Position numbers and translations under genes: made by a program | Origin: Sipunculus nudus | Lineage: Eukaryota > Annelida > Sipuncula > Golfingiida > Sipunculidae | NCBI GenBank assembly: GCA_026874595.1 | Contig: CM049306.1 | Coordinates: 11,367,019 to 11,431,018 of the forward strand | Direction: 5' to 3' | Length of the DNA stretch: 64,000 nucleotides | The notes under the pieces: model-generated | What the model saw: only the letters and a program-made list of their open reading frames with translations | Told to the model about the DNA's origin: nothing | Databases searched by the model: none | Part shown: positions 29,101 through 44,100 of the stretch, piece after piece | How positions within the stretch are numbered: the first letter of the stretch is position 1 | Layout: the number at the start of each line of letters is the position of its first letter

Positions 29101-32100
29101 TATAGGAATGCAACTGGTGTAACAGAAAGCCTTAGTGTTGCACGGTCTCTAGTTATCACCTGGTTTCTCAAGAGTAACTCCTGTAAAATGTTCATTCAAC
29201 AGAATTAGTTAATCATTCGATAAATGAATATATAATCAAAACTGTTTGCAATACATGAAGAAATATGTCATGTGGGTTTCTGTAAAAGAATCATTTTCAT
29301 GATTTTCCTGTAATAAAATTAAATCTGAGATACATTATCATTTCTGTAACAAAATCAAATTTGAGACAAACTAGGGACCCAGGGGTCTCGAGGCTCAGCT
29401 GTGTTTGTCTATAAGGATATTTTTAAAGAAATTTTTCAGAATGACAGTCCTTACCTTAATCAAGGACCTTGTGACCAAAACATCTGAGAACTTATTATCC
29501 TTGAACTTGCAGCTTTTAGGTTATTGTAACAATCTTTTTTAAAAAAGTGGGTTCAGTTACCTTGACCTCTGACCAGGTAATCTCAAAATCTAAAGATTTC
29601 TTTCATTTTGGGCAGGTAAGCCAAGTGTGAAAGATGGAAAGTTTGGGATGAAAAGATTAACAGTGCATCCACAAGCTATTTCAAGATGTGGTTTCTGCGA
29701 CCTTCACCTTTGACCTCTGGACCCAGATAATCAAAAGGTTTCTTATTTAAGTGGTGGGTCATTAATAAATCAAGTTAGGTTCCAATCTGTCTATCTAAAG
29801 CAGAATTATCATCCATAAACTAACTTGTGAATGAATGGGCCCTGTGACCTTGACTTTTGACCCTATGATCCCAAATCTAAAAGAATCATCCCATATTGGC
29901 AGGTGAGTATAATATCTTGAATATTGAAGGTTTGTAATGAAAAGTTTAACTTTTAATGCATACACTATCCTTTAAAAGAAATGGATTCAGTGACCTTGAC
30001 CTGTGACCTTTGGACCCCAAAATCGACGGATCCTTACTTTAGTGGCGAGGTATATACAAGTTTAGTTTGAAACTAATATGTCAAACCAAACTGGAGTTAT
30101 TATCTGGAAACTAATTTGTGAATAGATGGCCCCTGTGACCTTGACCTTTGACCTTGTGACCCCAAATTCATGTATGCTCTCCCCATACTGGCAAGTCCGC
30201 TAAATGTGCAAGATGAAAAATTTGGGATGAAAAGATTGGCTTAAAATGCGGGCATAATCTTTTTAAATCAGTGAGTCTTGTGACCTTGACCTTTGATCTC
30301 ATGACCGAAAAATAATACTGGGTCATTCTTTGGTGGTCAGCCATATGTAAGTCATGTTTGAAATATACCATTCCAACCTGCAGTTATCATCTGGAAACAA
30401 ATTTGTGTGGATGGACAGATGGACAGACAGACAGACAGACAATCAAACAGGTGATTACTATAGGGCATCCACTTGTGATCAATAAACACACAAGGTTTTG
30501 GGACACTAGATGGAATCACAGCTGAGAAACTGACATGATTGTTGTCATTTTATAGTAAAAAAAATAGAAAAATATTCGTAAAAACATGAAAAAAAGGAGG
30601 CACCACTTCTTTTTGGAAACTGACAAAACTAGTCATGGTCAAACGGCAAGATTCATGACAAACCATGATTGAATTATCAAGATACTGGAGGTTTTGTATC
30701 AATTTTTTTTTATAATTCCGGGGGGTATTTACAAGCCCCATAGCTCGGAGGATATAGGTCGCAGTAACCTAATTTCAGATTTCCAAGGAGATTTTTAATG
30801 GACCTCCCTGGATTTTAAGTTACAGGCATATTAGGTCAGGGGTAACGATTTGTGCCCTGCTAATGGACGGCCGGACGGCCATACAGACAACAGACAAAGT
30901 GTCATAACTATGTATCAGATGACTTACAGTCAGCGAGCTAAAAATGCAGTCAACCATGACATATCAAAACACCAATCTAAGGCAAATGACATACATCACT
31001 TGTATCAGCAATCTGAAGCAAAGGCTCCAGCTCATAGTGTCTGCAGAAATATATTATTAAAGTGGAACCAAATGGCACATCCATGCTGATAAATAAACAC
31101 CACATTAGAAAATAATTAAGTAAATTTATAATGGTAATAATGACATCAAGTTATCTGTAACAATGTGTTTAATTTTTATGATTCAAATTACTAAAAGAAA
31201 TTGATACTGTCAAAAATTCAATAATAATTCCTATAAAAATAAGTACTATAACCAAACCCTTTATTACACAGGTTTGAATAAAAGATATTATTACAATCCT
31301 TATAAAGAAAACTGAAATAAATCAAAGTTAAACATGCTTTGACAGAGCGCATTTGCTTTTTTTTATGTTTCTGAATAAATATGAAAGGACCATGACTGAA
31401 ATGATGTAGCTTACCTTTGTTCGCCATGTCTAACACAACATCTCTGGCATGTACATCAATAACCACCAAAGCTCCAAGTGTAATGCGCTGCTGCTTCGTC
31501 AGTTTGCCTCGCACTAGCTCCACAATGGCACCAAGCTGTTTCTGCAACTTTCCCCAATAGTCTTTCAGACCATTAGCACCCCCTTTGATGGCATCATGCA
31601 CCTCCGCTGTCCAGTAAATCTGCGACACGCAGAGGACCACCTGACCAGGCCAGTCCTTGACCCACTCCTCACGGGCCTCGATTGCGTATTGCTGCAACAG
31701 TTGGATCACATTTACAAGAAGAACTCACAACACACATATCCCTATAAAATAAACATCTGTTCTAGAAAAAGAGTTACTATATTTATTGGTACAAATGTCA
31801 AGTATATTTTCAGGTAAAACTTTTTGACTCTAAAAATGTATCTTCATAATATATACTTTAAAAATCCATTTGTTTATGGGGGCTGAGAGATCAGAACTGT
31901 TTCCTTTATAAGAAAAATAAACCTGTAAAACTTTACAAAAAATAGAAATATGAGAGGATATTAAAATGCCTGTAATGAAAAATATATTAAATATTAAAAA
32001 AAATATTAAAAAGATATGTAAGAAGGAAATAAAAAATAAAGATAAAATATTATCAGTAATGATGTTTCATCTTTAGCATACTAATGTTTGTTCAGCAGAA

Positions 32101-35100
32101 AATAATGAGGCTCACTGGATCTTAAAGCTGGAAAAATAACTGCACAAAACAAAAACTGTATTTGTCACATGCATTATGGCACTATAGTCAACATTTCGTT
32201 TGGAATGTTTCACAGATACAAGTCCCAGAAACATTCCTTTCCCCATCAAACATGCATTTAGTAGTTCTGATCACAATGTATTAAGCCAACTGAAATTCAT
32301 GTTGTTTTATCAAATGTTTGTATTTTCACCTAAAAATGGAGGCCTACTCAAACATTGAACCCTAATGCAAAGTTTGGTTGAAAGACTGTTTAATTATTTC
32401 TACAGGGAGAAGAAGCCACAGATTTACACACATATCGAAAAAATAATGTGACACAGCTTTATTTAATAGTTATCCTTACTTTCTTTCTAAGGGAGCACCT
32501 TAAATTTATTTTTCCAAACTTCTGAATGATGGATATTAAAAGGGACAGGTCCCCTTTTGTGTATATGTGAATGATATGTTTTAGAGATGCCTTTACGTGC
32601 CACCAATGTGAACCTGGCTGCCAAACTGTAATTTCCTGAAGTCAGTCATTTCAACCAGTCTCAAGGACTTACTCATTCACATGAAAACATGGTCACCAAA
32701 ACATCTTTAGGTTTTTTTATTGTTATGTAAAATACAGTGCTTTAATATAAGTAGTCACTGCCCTAACATTAGCTGTGGACACATACTCCTTCCTAGCAGG
32801 GCTTTTTCAAACTTTGTCCAAAATGTACTTTATGGTTGTATATGGTCAGTTCATTAGATCCCAAACAGAAGTTAATAACTAAATAATTTGTTTCGCGTTC
32901 TCTTGAGTTCTTACAGGACTAAGACTCTGAAGGAATGAACTGACTTTGTGTTATTATCTTATTGTACAAAGCATATTATAATGTTTATTGGGGACCCTTT
33001 TTTTTATTTGATTTATACCAGGACTTTGGCACCAACATTCTTTAGATTTAAAAGAAGAAAAAAAATGAGACCAACTTATCTAGGACTAAATTTTAATTAA
33101 GAAAACACAAACATTTGTCAACATGAATTGTTCAAATGCATCTACACATCTTCATCACTACCATGCAATGTATGTCCAATGGCAGTCCTTGTGCTGTTAA
33201 TAGGTATACAAACAATCAACCCTGACAGCACCACCGACAAACACAAAGGCACAAATGAACAATATATAACTGCATTGTCATGGCACTGAACGGCTGTGGT
33301 GGCCTACATCAAATGTGTGAATATCTCACCAAGTCAAAGTAAATATGGGATTTGTAGGCCTAGCAGTCGGGAGAAAAACATCAAAATGATAAGTTAATCA
33401 CAGCAGTATAAATCATATATCAGGTTGTTCTACATTCAGCTGTCTACTTGGACAACAAAGTAACAAATTTGTGCAGATTAACAGGGTTGCATTGTCAAAA
33501 ACACAACTAAAGACAAATCAACTGATGCTAGATCCACTGGGGGTATACAAATGGTAAATAATAGGATGGGCAGTGTATCATCCGTTGTTTATCACAAAAA
33601 TTAACAAATTTACAAACCTAACCAAAATATAAGTTATGCTTAGACATGCCAAGATAATATTTAGTATGCTTAAAGAAGCAAGATGAAGACACATTTAAAG
33701 TAATACTGTGACATTTTTTTTTCTTTCTGTGAACCAATCTTCATATTAGTTCTGCACTGGTGTCATCTTAAAGACTCTCTCTACTGGAGTATCCTGATGC
33801 TCTGATCTTTACCATTAGGTGGTCTGTGCTTTCTAATGCACCTTTACAATGCTATTATTAAGTCACAGTCCAATATCTCTGTCCTTATATTATGTATCAT
33901 GTGTTGTTTCATGGTCACTTTTTCCCTGTTAAATGCAGATCCATTCAATACAAAAGGCTCCCTTTATATTTAAGATATCATGGTGGGGGTGGGGGGTGGG
34001 GGGGGGGGGGGGTCCGAGTTGTGTTGATACATCCAAGTGCACAGGCGTCCTACAGCCCTTACGAATAAAGATTATGAGGAAGACAAGACAGAGGGTACAA
34101 AATTTACAGGAGTTTGTTTTAGCTATACACCAGTCTTTGTAAAGGATCAAAAATTGAAGTTATGGAATAGCAGCTTTTATCCTTGTATGGACATGTTAAC
34201 TTCAGCACATCAGAACACTAAGTTCATCCTGAAGACTACCAAATATTACATATACTGTCCTGGTAGTGTCTCAGTGCTGCAGTAACATTCATATTTTGTT
34301 CTACCAAAGTGCAGGCCGTTCCAATCCACAAGGTTTGTCCTTTCCAAGAATTTTTAAATTACTTTTGACAATAGGTGATAGTCTGGTGCTGAAAGAAACT
34401 TTCTACATTCATTTCTGAAAAACTCCCACAGATCAAACTATGCTGGCTGATAAAATTCATCAAGGGATAAGAAAAGGTGGCACTGGGTAGGAGTTAGGCA
34501 TTAATAGCAGCAATAGCAATTTGACATGTTAAACAAAAGCGTACCTTGTATGAAGCCTCGATGACATCACGGATGGACATCAGCATGACATCCTGAACCT
34601 GTAGCAGCCATTTCTCCACAGCTCCACGTGCCTCTGAAGTTGAGATGGCCTGGCTAAAAGTGACTTTCTCACCCTCGCTGCTGAACATGGCGTGGATGTC
34701 CAGTTTAGAATCAAACTCCAGCTTTCCAATGCCCTCAAAACACTTCTTCAGATGGGGCTGCACACGGGTTGGGTCTTTAGTTTCTGACAGGATTTCCAGC
34801 ATCTCATCATTGGACAAGAAAAAGAACCTGCAAACAGAAACACAGCCTTACAGAGGGACTTCTTTATTCATCATCATTAATTATAATATCCTGAAATATC
34901 ACAAAGTTTATATGCACATTCTACTTACTTCTTCACAATTAAATCATATAGGAATTTCTGAATGGTGATACAGTGCATGGTGAAATAGTTTAAAAATGTC
35001 CTAATTATAACATATAAAATATATCCAACAAATAGATGGCCAAATTGCTTGATTTATATATAAGTCCATTACTATGAGTGCTAATGGTGTTCTTCCTTGT

Positions 35101-38100
35101 TCTATACCTTTAATTATTTCTTTTAAACCTTTCATTTGCATATATTTACAAAAAATTATGAAAATACCCTGAATAGCAGGGAGTTCATCTCACATTTAGT
35201 TTTTAAAGAAATTCCACATGAACGTTAGTGGTACCACCTGTTGATGGGATAAACAGGTAAACCTTACATGGGGGGCTGATGACAGAGACAAGATTATTTA
35301 ATTCTTTACATGAGCCTAATTCTTTGAGGCCATTTCTCAGCAATGGTGTGGCCTCAAGTTTAATCATCAAAGAAATGCTTGTGAAACAAGACACATGGCT
35401 AGAGGACCTACCTGGGGAAGAACAGCCTCTTCTTTTCTAGGTAAGCGTTCAAGCCTTTGTTGATTTTGTCCAGCAGGTGATTACTGTCCAGCAGTTTATC
35501 CAGTAAACCATTCAGACTTGTGGCTACAAGTACCTACAACAGCAGCGTGTTCATACAGGTAAACTGATATCAACAAATACTATAAGAATCTGTTCTCTTG
35601 TTGACAAGGTGAAATTATTTGAATTGAACATTTTAAAAAATGTAAATATATCATTTTAGTACAGCTAACTAATATTTTTCTCTACAGTTTTTCATTACTG
35701 ACATATTTGTAATTTTTTAACATGATATTGTAGTTTCTTTCTGTTTTCTAACAGGTCTTTGACAGCATTTTTCATCATTGCCCCATACCCATATGCAGAT
35801 TCATCATAATGATGCCATAATTACATGCTGGTCCTTGACCATGTTTTATTTCAATGATGATATACTTACATGCTGGTATCTGATGGTGTGTTTCATCACT
35901 ATGCTGCTATACTAACATGCAGGTTCTTGATCTTGTGTCCTATCATAATTATGCTGTAATTACATGCTGGTCCTTGACCTTGTTTACTGTAATGCTGCTA
36001 TACTTACATGCTAATATTTGATGATTCTATAATTACATGCTGGTCCTTAACCATATTTTATTATAATGATGATATACTAACATGCGGGTCCTTGTTGGTG
36101 TGTTTCATCACAATGCTGCCATAATTACAGGCTGGTCCTTAACCATATTTTATTATAATGATGATATACTAACATGCGGGTCCTTGTTGGTGTGTTTCAT
36201 CACAATGCTGCCATAATTACAGGGTGGTCCTTAACCATATTTTATTATAATGATGATATACTAACATGCGGGTCCTTGACGGTGTGTTTCATCACGTCTT
36301 TCCAGTTGCGGTCAACCATCTGGAACAGCCTGCCTTCCTCTGGCATCTGTTGCATGATGTCCTCAGAGGAGAAGATTGGTTCCAGGTACAGCCACTGGGC
36401 TTGTACTTTGAGCCACTCGTCTATGGTTTCCTGGATTCGCATCAACCGTTCCTCCCATTCCTGAAAATATCATGGTGCAGATTTATTAGTAGGAATGTTT
36501 ATTTCTGCAAAGATAAAAAAATGGTACCAATCTACAGAATATTGTGTAATTTATTAGCAACAAAAATATATATTTGGACTAAAAACACCTCATCAGCTTC
36601 ATAATTATGTGATAGGAAAAAAAATCTTATTTAGACAGAAAAACTGTTGAATAACTAACAGCCTCTGTGAAACCACTAACAAAAAATCAACTGATTTTCT
36701 AAAAAGCTATTTATTTTGAATCAAATTCACCTTGAAAGGAAACCTATGTTTATAGCAAAAAAGACCTGTGTTCAAAAGACATAAGTAAGTCTTTATGATA
36801 CACAGTGAATAAAAACTGCAAGTCCATTTTTTCCTATAAGAACATTTGTTTTGTGTGAGTACATAAGTTTCTGCAACTCATGGCAATCCCTAACTTTTCT
36901 GCTTTGAATGCAATTTTAAATGGAGTTGACTGTTTAATTATATGCATCTGAAAATAGAAATTGCACTGTTCAGATAAAGGATTTAGAAGCACTGACCTTT
37001 ATTTCCTTTTCAAATGGTTTGATGAATGGAGAGCCCCTCATGGTCTGGGTTTTGACGATCTGGTCATCCAGCATGGTCTGTATGTCATCGACGGATGCCA
37101 ATATGGCAATCCCTGTGTCACGGTACTGTGTGGTGCCGAACAAAACATCATCCCACTCCTCCATCATCTTGTTCATGGCTCGCTCCAGACCATGTTCCTA
37201 TTGGTATGTATAATATAATCCTTTACTAGTCATACAAACAACTCCCACTACCTCCTCCTAGAAAGTTGTGTTTTCATTTGTGCTTGTTACATCATTTCTA
37301 TTAAGTGATCACCTCCTTTTAAAACTGCTAACTTAACTAATCTGCAGAATTACATATTGGTTTTGGACTTCTGAAGAGGGCAATTACATGTTTCCTGTCA
37401 TTTTATACCTAAGTGTTTATCAGCCCCATTGACTACAGCAGCTGTGGCTCTTGGTTGTGTAATCATCCCAAATATCAAAACAATGTCTAATATAATGGTT
37501 CGCCATCTACAAGTTTGGTAGGGAAATACTTAAAACTAGAATCTGAACTAGATGAACGCAATCACCATGTGATCACTGGTAGCCTCCCAGCTTCACCTGT
37601 AACTGAGCTATAATGAAGAATAGGCTACAGAGTGTACAGCCTTCTAAAGAATAAGGTCAAGGTTAAAAAAAATATCAGGTGTTAATCTGTGACCTGGGAC
37701 TAATATTGGGCCCGATATGTCAGGTATGGAAAATCAGCAATATTGGAGATCCAGTGCAAACAGAAGAAGTAGCAGAGTAAAAAAAATTATATTGATGGGT
37801 TTTGCACTCAGGGACCTGTGTAGGTTTCACCCACAAAATTTGTTTACAGTAAATGATATGGATATAGAAATAACCCCCCCCCCCTTCCTACAGAGGGAGG
37901 CTTAAATACTTCCTATTGGAGTTGGGTGGTGGGGGGGGGGGACATTTAGAGGATTCCTAGGGTAATTAACACTATGATGACCAGACTCCTTACCTTGGTG
38001 GCAGCACCACTGATAGTCTCAAATTGTTCCATGAATGGATCCAGCTTCAGCTTCAACACCTTGCGTAATGTTGTTCCAGAGTTGGGTGTTAAATCAAAGC

Positions 38101-41100
38101 CAGCTATCTCAGACATCTTGGTCCAATGTCGAGCTCTCATCCCACGGTTGCACATGATTGAGATTATGGGGATGAAATCCTAAAACAAACGTAGACCCAA
38201 CCACTGATCAAAAGCTGTACCTACCCAAACAGTAAAAACACACACAAATGCACAGACCTGTAACTCTATTTAAATTCACTGAAAATAAGTGCATTTGTCA
38301 AAATATATATACATAAACACAGGAAATTTGAGTAAAACTTGCAAATTCATTATGATAACTTTTAATTCATCTGTAAATTATTTATGAATAGCCAAGTTAA
38401 CGTGGGACCATGTTTCATGTTTGGAAATTGAGTTTGGGCCAGTTTCTTGAATAAAGCTAAACATTTTAGTAGGCAGTATTATAATGCTGTTAAAATGGAA
38501 AAAAATGAAGATAAGTGAAAACATCATCACAAATGATGGAAAATACATAGTTTAAATATTAAAATATTGATGCCTATGTAAAGTCAAAATAAAATTATAA
38601 ATACATATTCATCCTAGCATCATAAATATCATCAAGACACAGTGAAAGGCAATATTTAAATATCAATATTTATATATATATATATATTTATATTAAAACT
38701 GAGCACATCTGAAGTATGATAATACCTTGAAGTCCTTGATGTTTTCCTGTACTGTGTTTGTAACATTAAGGGCCTCGGGGGTTTTCACCTCATCTTCTTC
38801 CTCCTCGCCCGCTGCTTCCCCAGAGTCCTCCAGTTGACGACGGCGTTTCTTGCGTTCACGGTCCCTTTCCTCCTTGGCAGCCTGTAGCTTTTTGAGCTTG
38901 TTGTTGAAGAGTTTCTGGATTTTGTAAAGTTCTCGCCAGTATTCCTCAACCTCTAGCTCAATCGCTTCAGCATCAAGGTCCAGGAAAGCACCGTCCATCC
39001 ATCTAAATAAATATAAACAATTATGAAACATTCTTGTGAAACTGCTCTCCATAATGATATGGGATCTTACCTAAAATAAATTATATAAACCCTAAAACTC
39101 AAAAGTTCACTATGGCATATAATAAGCTTACAGTAACCTCTGTCCAGTCAAAATGTTGACTGTAAGAACTGATATCTAGGTACCATCAGTAAAGTGCCCA
39201 TCATTAGCCTGCAGTGAGCCATCCTTTTGATGTGGTCAAGAGATCATTATATGAAAGTATCTTCCAGTCATTTATCAATTTTAAAGGTAATAACACGCAG
39301 TGAACAGCACAATTTTTTGGACTTTATCTCTGAAAACTGTTTTGAATATATTTACAATGAAAATATAACTAAACTGCTCATACAGCAATGGTAGCTTTTA
39401 TAATACAGGTAAAGACAATATCATCCATGAGGCTGAACATCAAAAGGCATAATTTTAATAAAATTTGCATCACAATAAACTGTTAAAGCCAGCATTTAAA
39501 TAATATATACTTTCACATGTTATCAAGAAGTAAATGATGAAAAAAACCCAAAGTATTACAGATGGCTTACTTTTTCTCAGCACGCTGCCATTTGTTGACC
39601 ACCTGAAACAGCCTCATGAACGGATCGATACCCGTGCTGACCTCGTCAACCTCCGGGTACTGGGAGATGGGGTACTTGTAGAGGGCCTCTTCCTTGTTGA
39701 TCCAGGTGATCTGTTCCTGAGCGTCGGCTAAACGTCGGTGCACCAGGCGGACGTCCTGGAGGTACTGACTCATCATGTCCAGCTCACCATAATCATTAAA
39801 CTCGTCCACGCGCTGCTTCAGCTTTGACAGCTCTAACATCATCTTCTCTTTCTTCTCAATCAGCACCTTCTCACCAGCCTGCTTGGACTTCTCCACAAGC
39901 TGAGAAAAAGATTTGTTATGTGATTGACATCAATTGCAACCCTCGGGTTAGACTTATCAACAGCCAGACTTGGACTAGTAAAATCTAGGTTGATCACATA
40001 AGGGTCCTTCTTAGGGGAGCTTGACATATTTTACTGAATGAAAGTCTAAGAAGCCAATAAAAATCAGAATTTACTGATCTATGGCTTGGTTGAGACGGCT
40101 GAATTCAAGACGGCAAAATCCAATATGATTGCCCTGCAGTAAACATAAAGTTGACTGACGTTAATATGGAAGCCCCTGAATGGACCACAGGAGGAAGAGA
40201 CCCCTAGTGGCACTGTTGAAAATTATTGTGTTGCAAAAACTTGAGGTGAAAGTTATAGCAGGTCCAGCAGAGACCTAGGCTAAGTCCACATAGTTCAACT
40301 GACCAAATCACCAAATCCAGCTCACAAACATTTCACATTGGGTTGGGCCAAGTGATTGCTTAGACCATTTTACACAAAGGAGTTAGGTCATACATGATAA
40401 GCTTGGCACAGATCTCTCCTTTCAATCACACAGCATTCAGCTGGGCCTAAACATGTAGTTCCACTGCCCATATAGTAGCAGTGCTAAGTAAAGCTGGGTC
40501 ACGCTAGATCTGAGTGCTAGATCAAGAGTGGGTTGCTTCAGTTCTGTTTCCACACAAACAAAGCATGAATTTAATACTTTCAAACCACAGTAAGAATCTG
40601 GACCAACCTCAAGCTACTGGTCAAGTTTAGACTCCTCCAAATACTAGTAGCCCAAGGGCCATGACGCTCAGCTAAATTTGACATACAGGTGATGCATGTA
40701 TTAATTATTGATGTTATGACCAGGTGAAAAATATTTTGTTTAGGAACCTTGAAAAATGGGTAGAATGACATCTTGAGTGCTGAAAATCATCTTTTTGGCC
40801 ATAGTCCAAAGAAAATAGGTAAAAGCAACCTTATTTAAGGTTTCCAAGAAGATTTTACTAGGAAATCCCTAGATGCTAAGTAAGAAGTTGCTATGTAAGT
40901 GCTACGACTTGTGTCCATCTGACCAATGTGTTTATAACAGATGGGGTCCCAACTCCTGGTCTGGTTATTATTGCTGACAGGAGTCATAAAACTCACTGCT
41001 CAAAGCCACAGAGAGATGCTGCTGATAAGCCCTGTACTAATTGATACAGCACGAGATACCTTCCTTAAGCATGACTTGGAACAGCCCATTAGTATCTGGA

Positions 41101-44100
41101 GACCCCAAGCATGAGCTAGTGCCTAAGTTTCTCCCTGAATTATTTTTGGACTATTTAATGTAAATACTGAAACAATCTTAAGTTTATACAATTTATTTTC
41201 ATATAAACATTGTCTAGCATGCGAACGTGTGTGAAGCCTTCGTTGTTAAATACGCATGAGCTAAATATTAGCTGGGCAGCGGTAAACATGGGCAATAAAA
41301 CGAAAATAACCCCATCAGTAATGCATCAGTGAGGTCTCACAGTTTGAAAATGAAAGTCATCTGAACATGGGAGACTTAAAATTTTGTTATCCATGGTATA
41401 GTAAAAAAGTGACCCATGGGTCATGAGGCTCAGCTGACTGGGAAGAGATTCGGCAAAGGAAATTTTATCATCTGAATGGTAGTATATACCCATTCAACTG
41501 AAGCATCAAACAGATTAACCAACAGGCCAAGATTGTGACTGTATTTATATATCTCAAAAATAGAGAAAAAATGCATAAACTTTAAAAAAAAATACAGGTT
41601 GTTCCACCAGTCAGCAGAAACTAATAATAACACTTAATGGTCAATATCCATGCAAAGAATCATGGTGATCTCTGCATTAGTTGTTCAGATACTTCAGCTT
41701 TTGTATCAAATTTTCCATTATTCTGAGGGATACTTCAGAGTCCTATAGCTTAAAGGATAAGGGTAACAGAGACCTAATTTAAGGTTTCCACAGACACTTT
41801 TCATGGGCCTCCTTGCATGACAAGAATGAAGATTCTAGGTCCAGTTGTTACAATTTGTGCCACGTTAACAGATGACAGCATCCTTAAAGGTCTCAAAATA
41901 GAGAAGAAAAATAGAAAAATTGAATAAAATATAGGCAGCACCACCAGTCTGCAGAAACTGATGAAACACTCCATAATCAATATCCATGCAAAGAATCATG
42001 GTGATCTCTGCATTGGTTGTTCAGATACTTCAGCTTTTGTATCAAATTTTCCATTATTCTGAGGGATACTTCAGAGTCTTATAGCTCAAAGGATAAGGGT
42101 AACAGAGACCTAATTTCAGGTTTCCATGGAGATTTTTCATGGGTCTCCCTGTGTGTCAAGAATGAAGATTCTAGGTCCTGTTGTTACAATTTGTGCCCTG
42201 TTAACAGATGTTCATATCTTTAAAGGTCTCAAAAATAGAGAAAAACATTCGTTAAAAAACCCGAACAAATACAGGGGGTGCCACCAGTCTGCAGAAACTG
42301 ATGAAACACTCCATGATCAATATCCATGCAAACAATTATGGTGATCTCTGCGTTAGTTGTTCAAGTACTTCAGCTTTTGTATCAAATTTTCCATTATTCT
42401 GAGCTGTACTTTGGAGTGCCATAGCTCAAAGGATATGGGTAACAGAGACCTAATTTCATGTTTCCATGAAGACTTTTCATGGGTCTCCCTGTGTGTCAAG
42501 AATGAAGATTCTAGGTCCAGTCGTTACGATTTGTGCCCTGTTAACAGATGTTTACATTTTTAAAGGTCTCAAAAACAGAGAAAAAAATGTAGAACTTTGA
42601 AAAAATACAGGTGGCGCCACCAGTCTGAAGGAACTGATGGAACACCTCTTGATCAATATGTATGACAAAAAAATGTTATTCAAGCAATTCACTGCTCAGT
42701 TACTGGATATATCGCTCTTGGCCTGATGAGCTTCAGCGGACTTCGTCAGTTAGATCCGACAGCCTGGCTATATCAAAGACCGTACCATGGCTGCACCTGA
42801 CACCACGGTACGATAAGCGCACAATAGGGTTAATGGACTTATGGTGTATTAATTGCAATTAGCACAGGACTGACACATGAGTGCTGGCAGAGCTTCACAG
42901 ATTTGGGACTCAATTGGGTGTAATGAGTTAATTAGTTAACTTTGTACCAAGCCAGCTAGTAATTACTCAGTGATATTTTGTGAATTCATAATCAAAGACC
43001 AAATAAACAAGAGACCCATGGGTCACATCGCTCAGCTGAATTTTTGAAAATATTAGTAACTGCAAAATATTTTTATTTCTTTTGGTTTTTCATGTATATT
43101 TTCATTTGAAAAGCTATGAGAAAATCACCCTGCTTAAATGAAACACTGTAAATTATAGAATAATGGACATGAGCTAAACCATTTAGTGATACACCAAGGG
43201 AAACAAGGGACCCATGGGTCACGGTGCTCAGCTTAAGTTTGAAATTTTCTCAAATGCAAAATATTCTATTTTAATGTTTTTCATTTATATAAGCATATGA
43301 GAAGCTAAGAGGAAAGAGGCCCTCCTACTTGATTATAGTTAAGTTTTAAATATATGATTGCAAACTAATACTCTGACAAGACTGTCATGAAGAGAAACAG
43401 TAAAAGTTTTGAGATACTGTGATGCATATGAAAAATTTACAGATGGACAGGCCAGTGGACAGTATAGACTAATACCTTTATTTCACTTTCAATGGAATAA
43501 TGCATTTAAGTTTATATATAAGCCTATTATTTAAGCATATTCACTTTTTTCATTAAAATAGCTTTTATCTGATTAATTTTTTTTTATTTACAAGTTTTAT
43601 AAATTTGTATTAAAAATCACTGAAAATATAAGTTAAAATATTAGAATTCTAAGTTGAAATCATTATATATCCAGAGTGTAGCTCATATTGGGTCATATTA
43701 TGCATACAGATATATTTTTATTATTTTTAAATCACAAAAGTCAGCTGAGCTAAAAAATGGAAAAAAAACAATTTTTAAAGAAATTGTGATATCAAACAAT
43801 AACTCTGACTACATTATATCTGTTTTCCAGTAAAAATGGTGCACATTGTCCTGCATTATACATGTGTTAGAAACATCCTGTAAGATAGACAAGTGATGTG
43901 ACATACCTCGTCATTCTGGTCATATATTGGGTTGATATTCTGCGGCCAAGTAAGGACCGTACTGTTAAGGTCAAGGTCTTCTTGGTCAAAGAAGAACACT
44001 TCAAGCAGATACTGCATTCGGTTCTGAGATTCCTACAAGAAGAATTCAAGTGAATGACTCTCCTGTGAGTATATCTCCAGCATGTAGTCATATAAACTGC

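Larger units (their letters stand above)
28263..31414 (-). other. Intron upstream of the alternative exon cluster
   Basis: 3.15 kb between exon 21 and exon 22a. Its middle and 5' part are repeat-derived (29.4-30.9 kb). No coding exon found. Confidence 0.7.
39900..43906 (-). other. Largest complete DNAH12 intron in the window (exons 14/13)
   Basis: 4.0 kb. Repeat-laden: copies of an acccatgggtc-headed repeat at about 40,635, 41,408, 43,013 and 43,207 and a 338-bp tandem array. No exon found. Confidence 0.75.
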
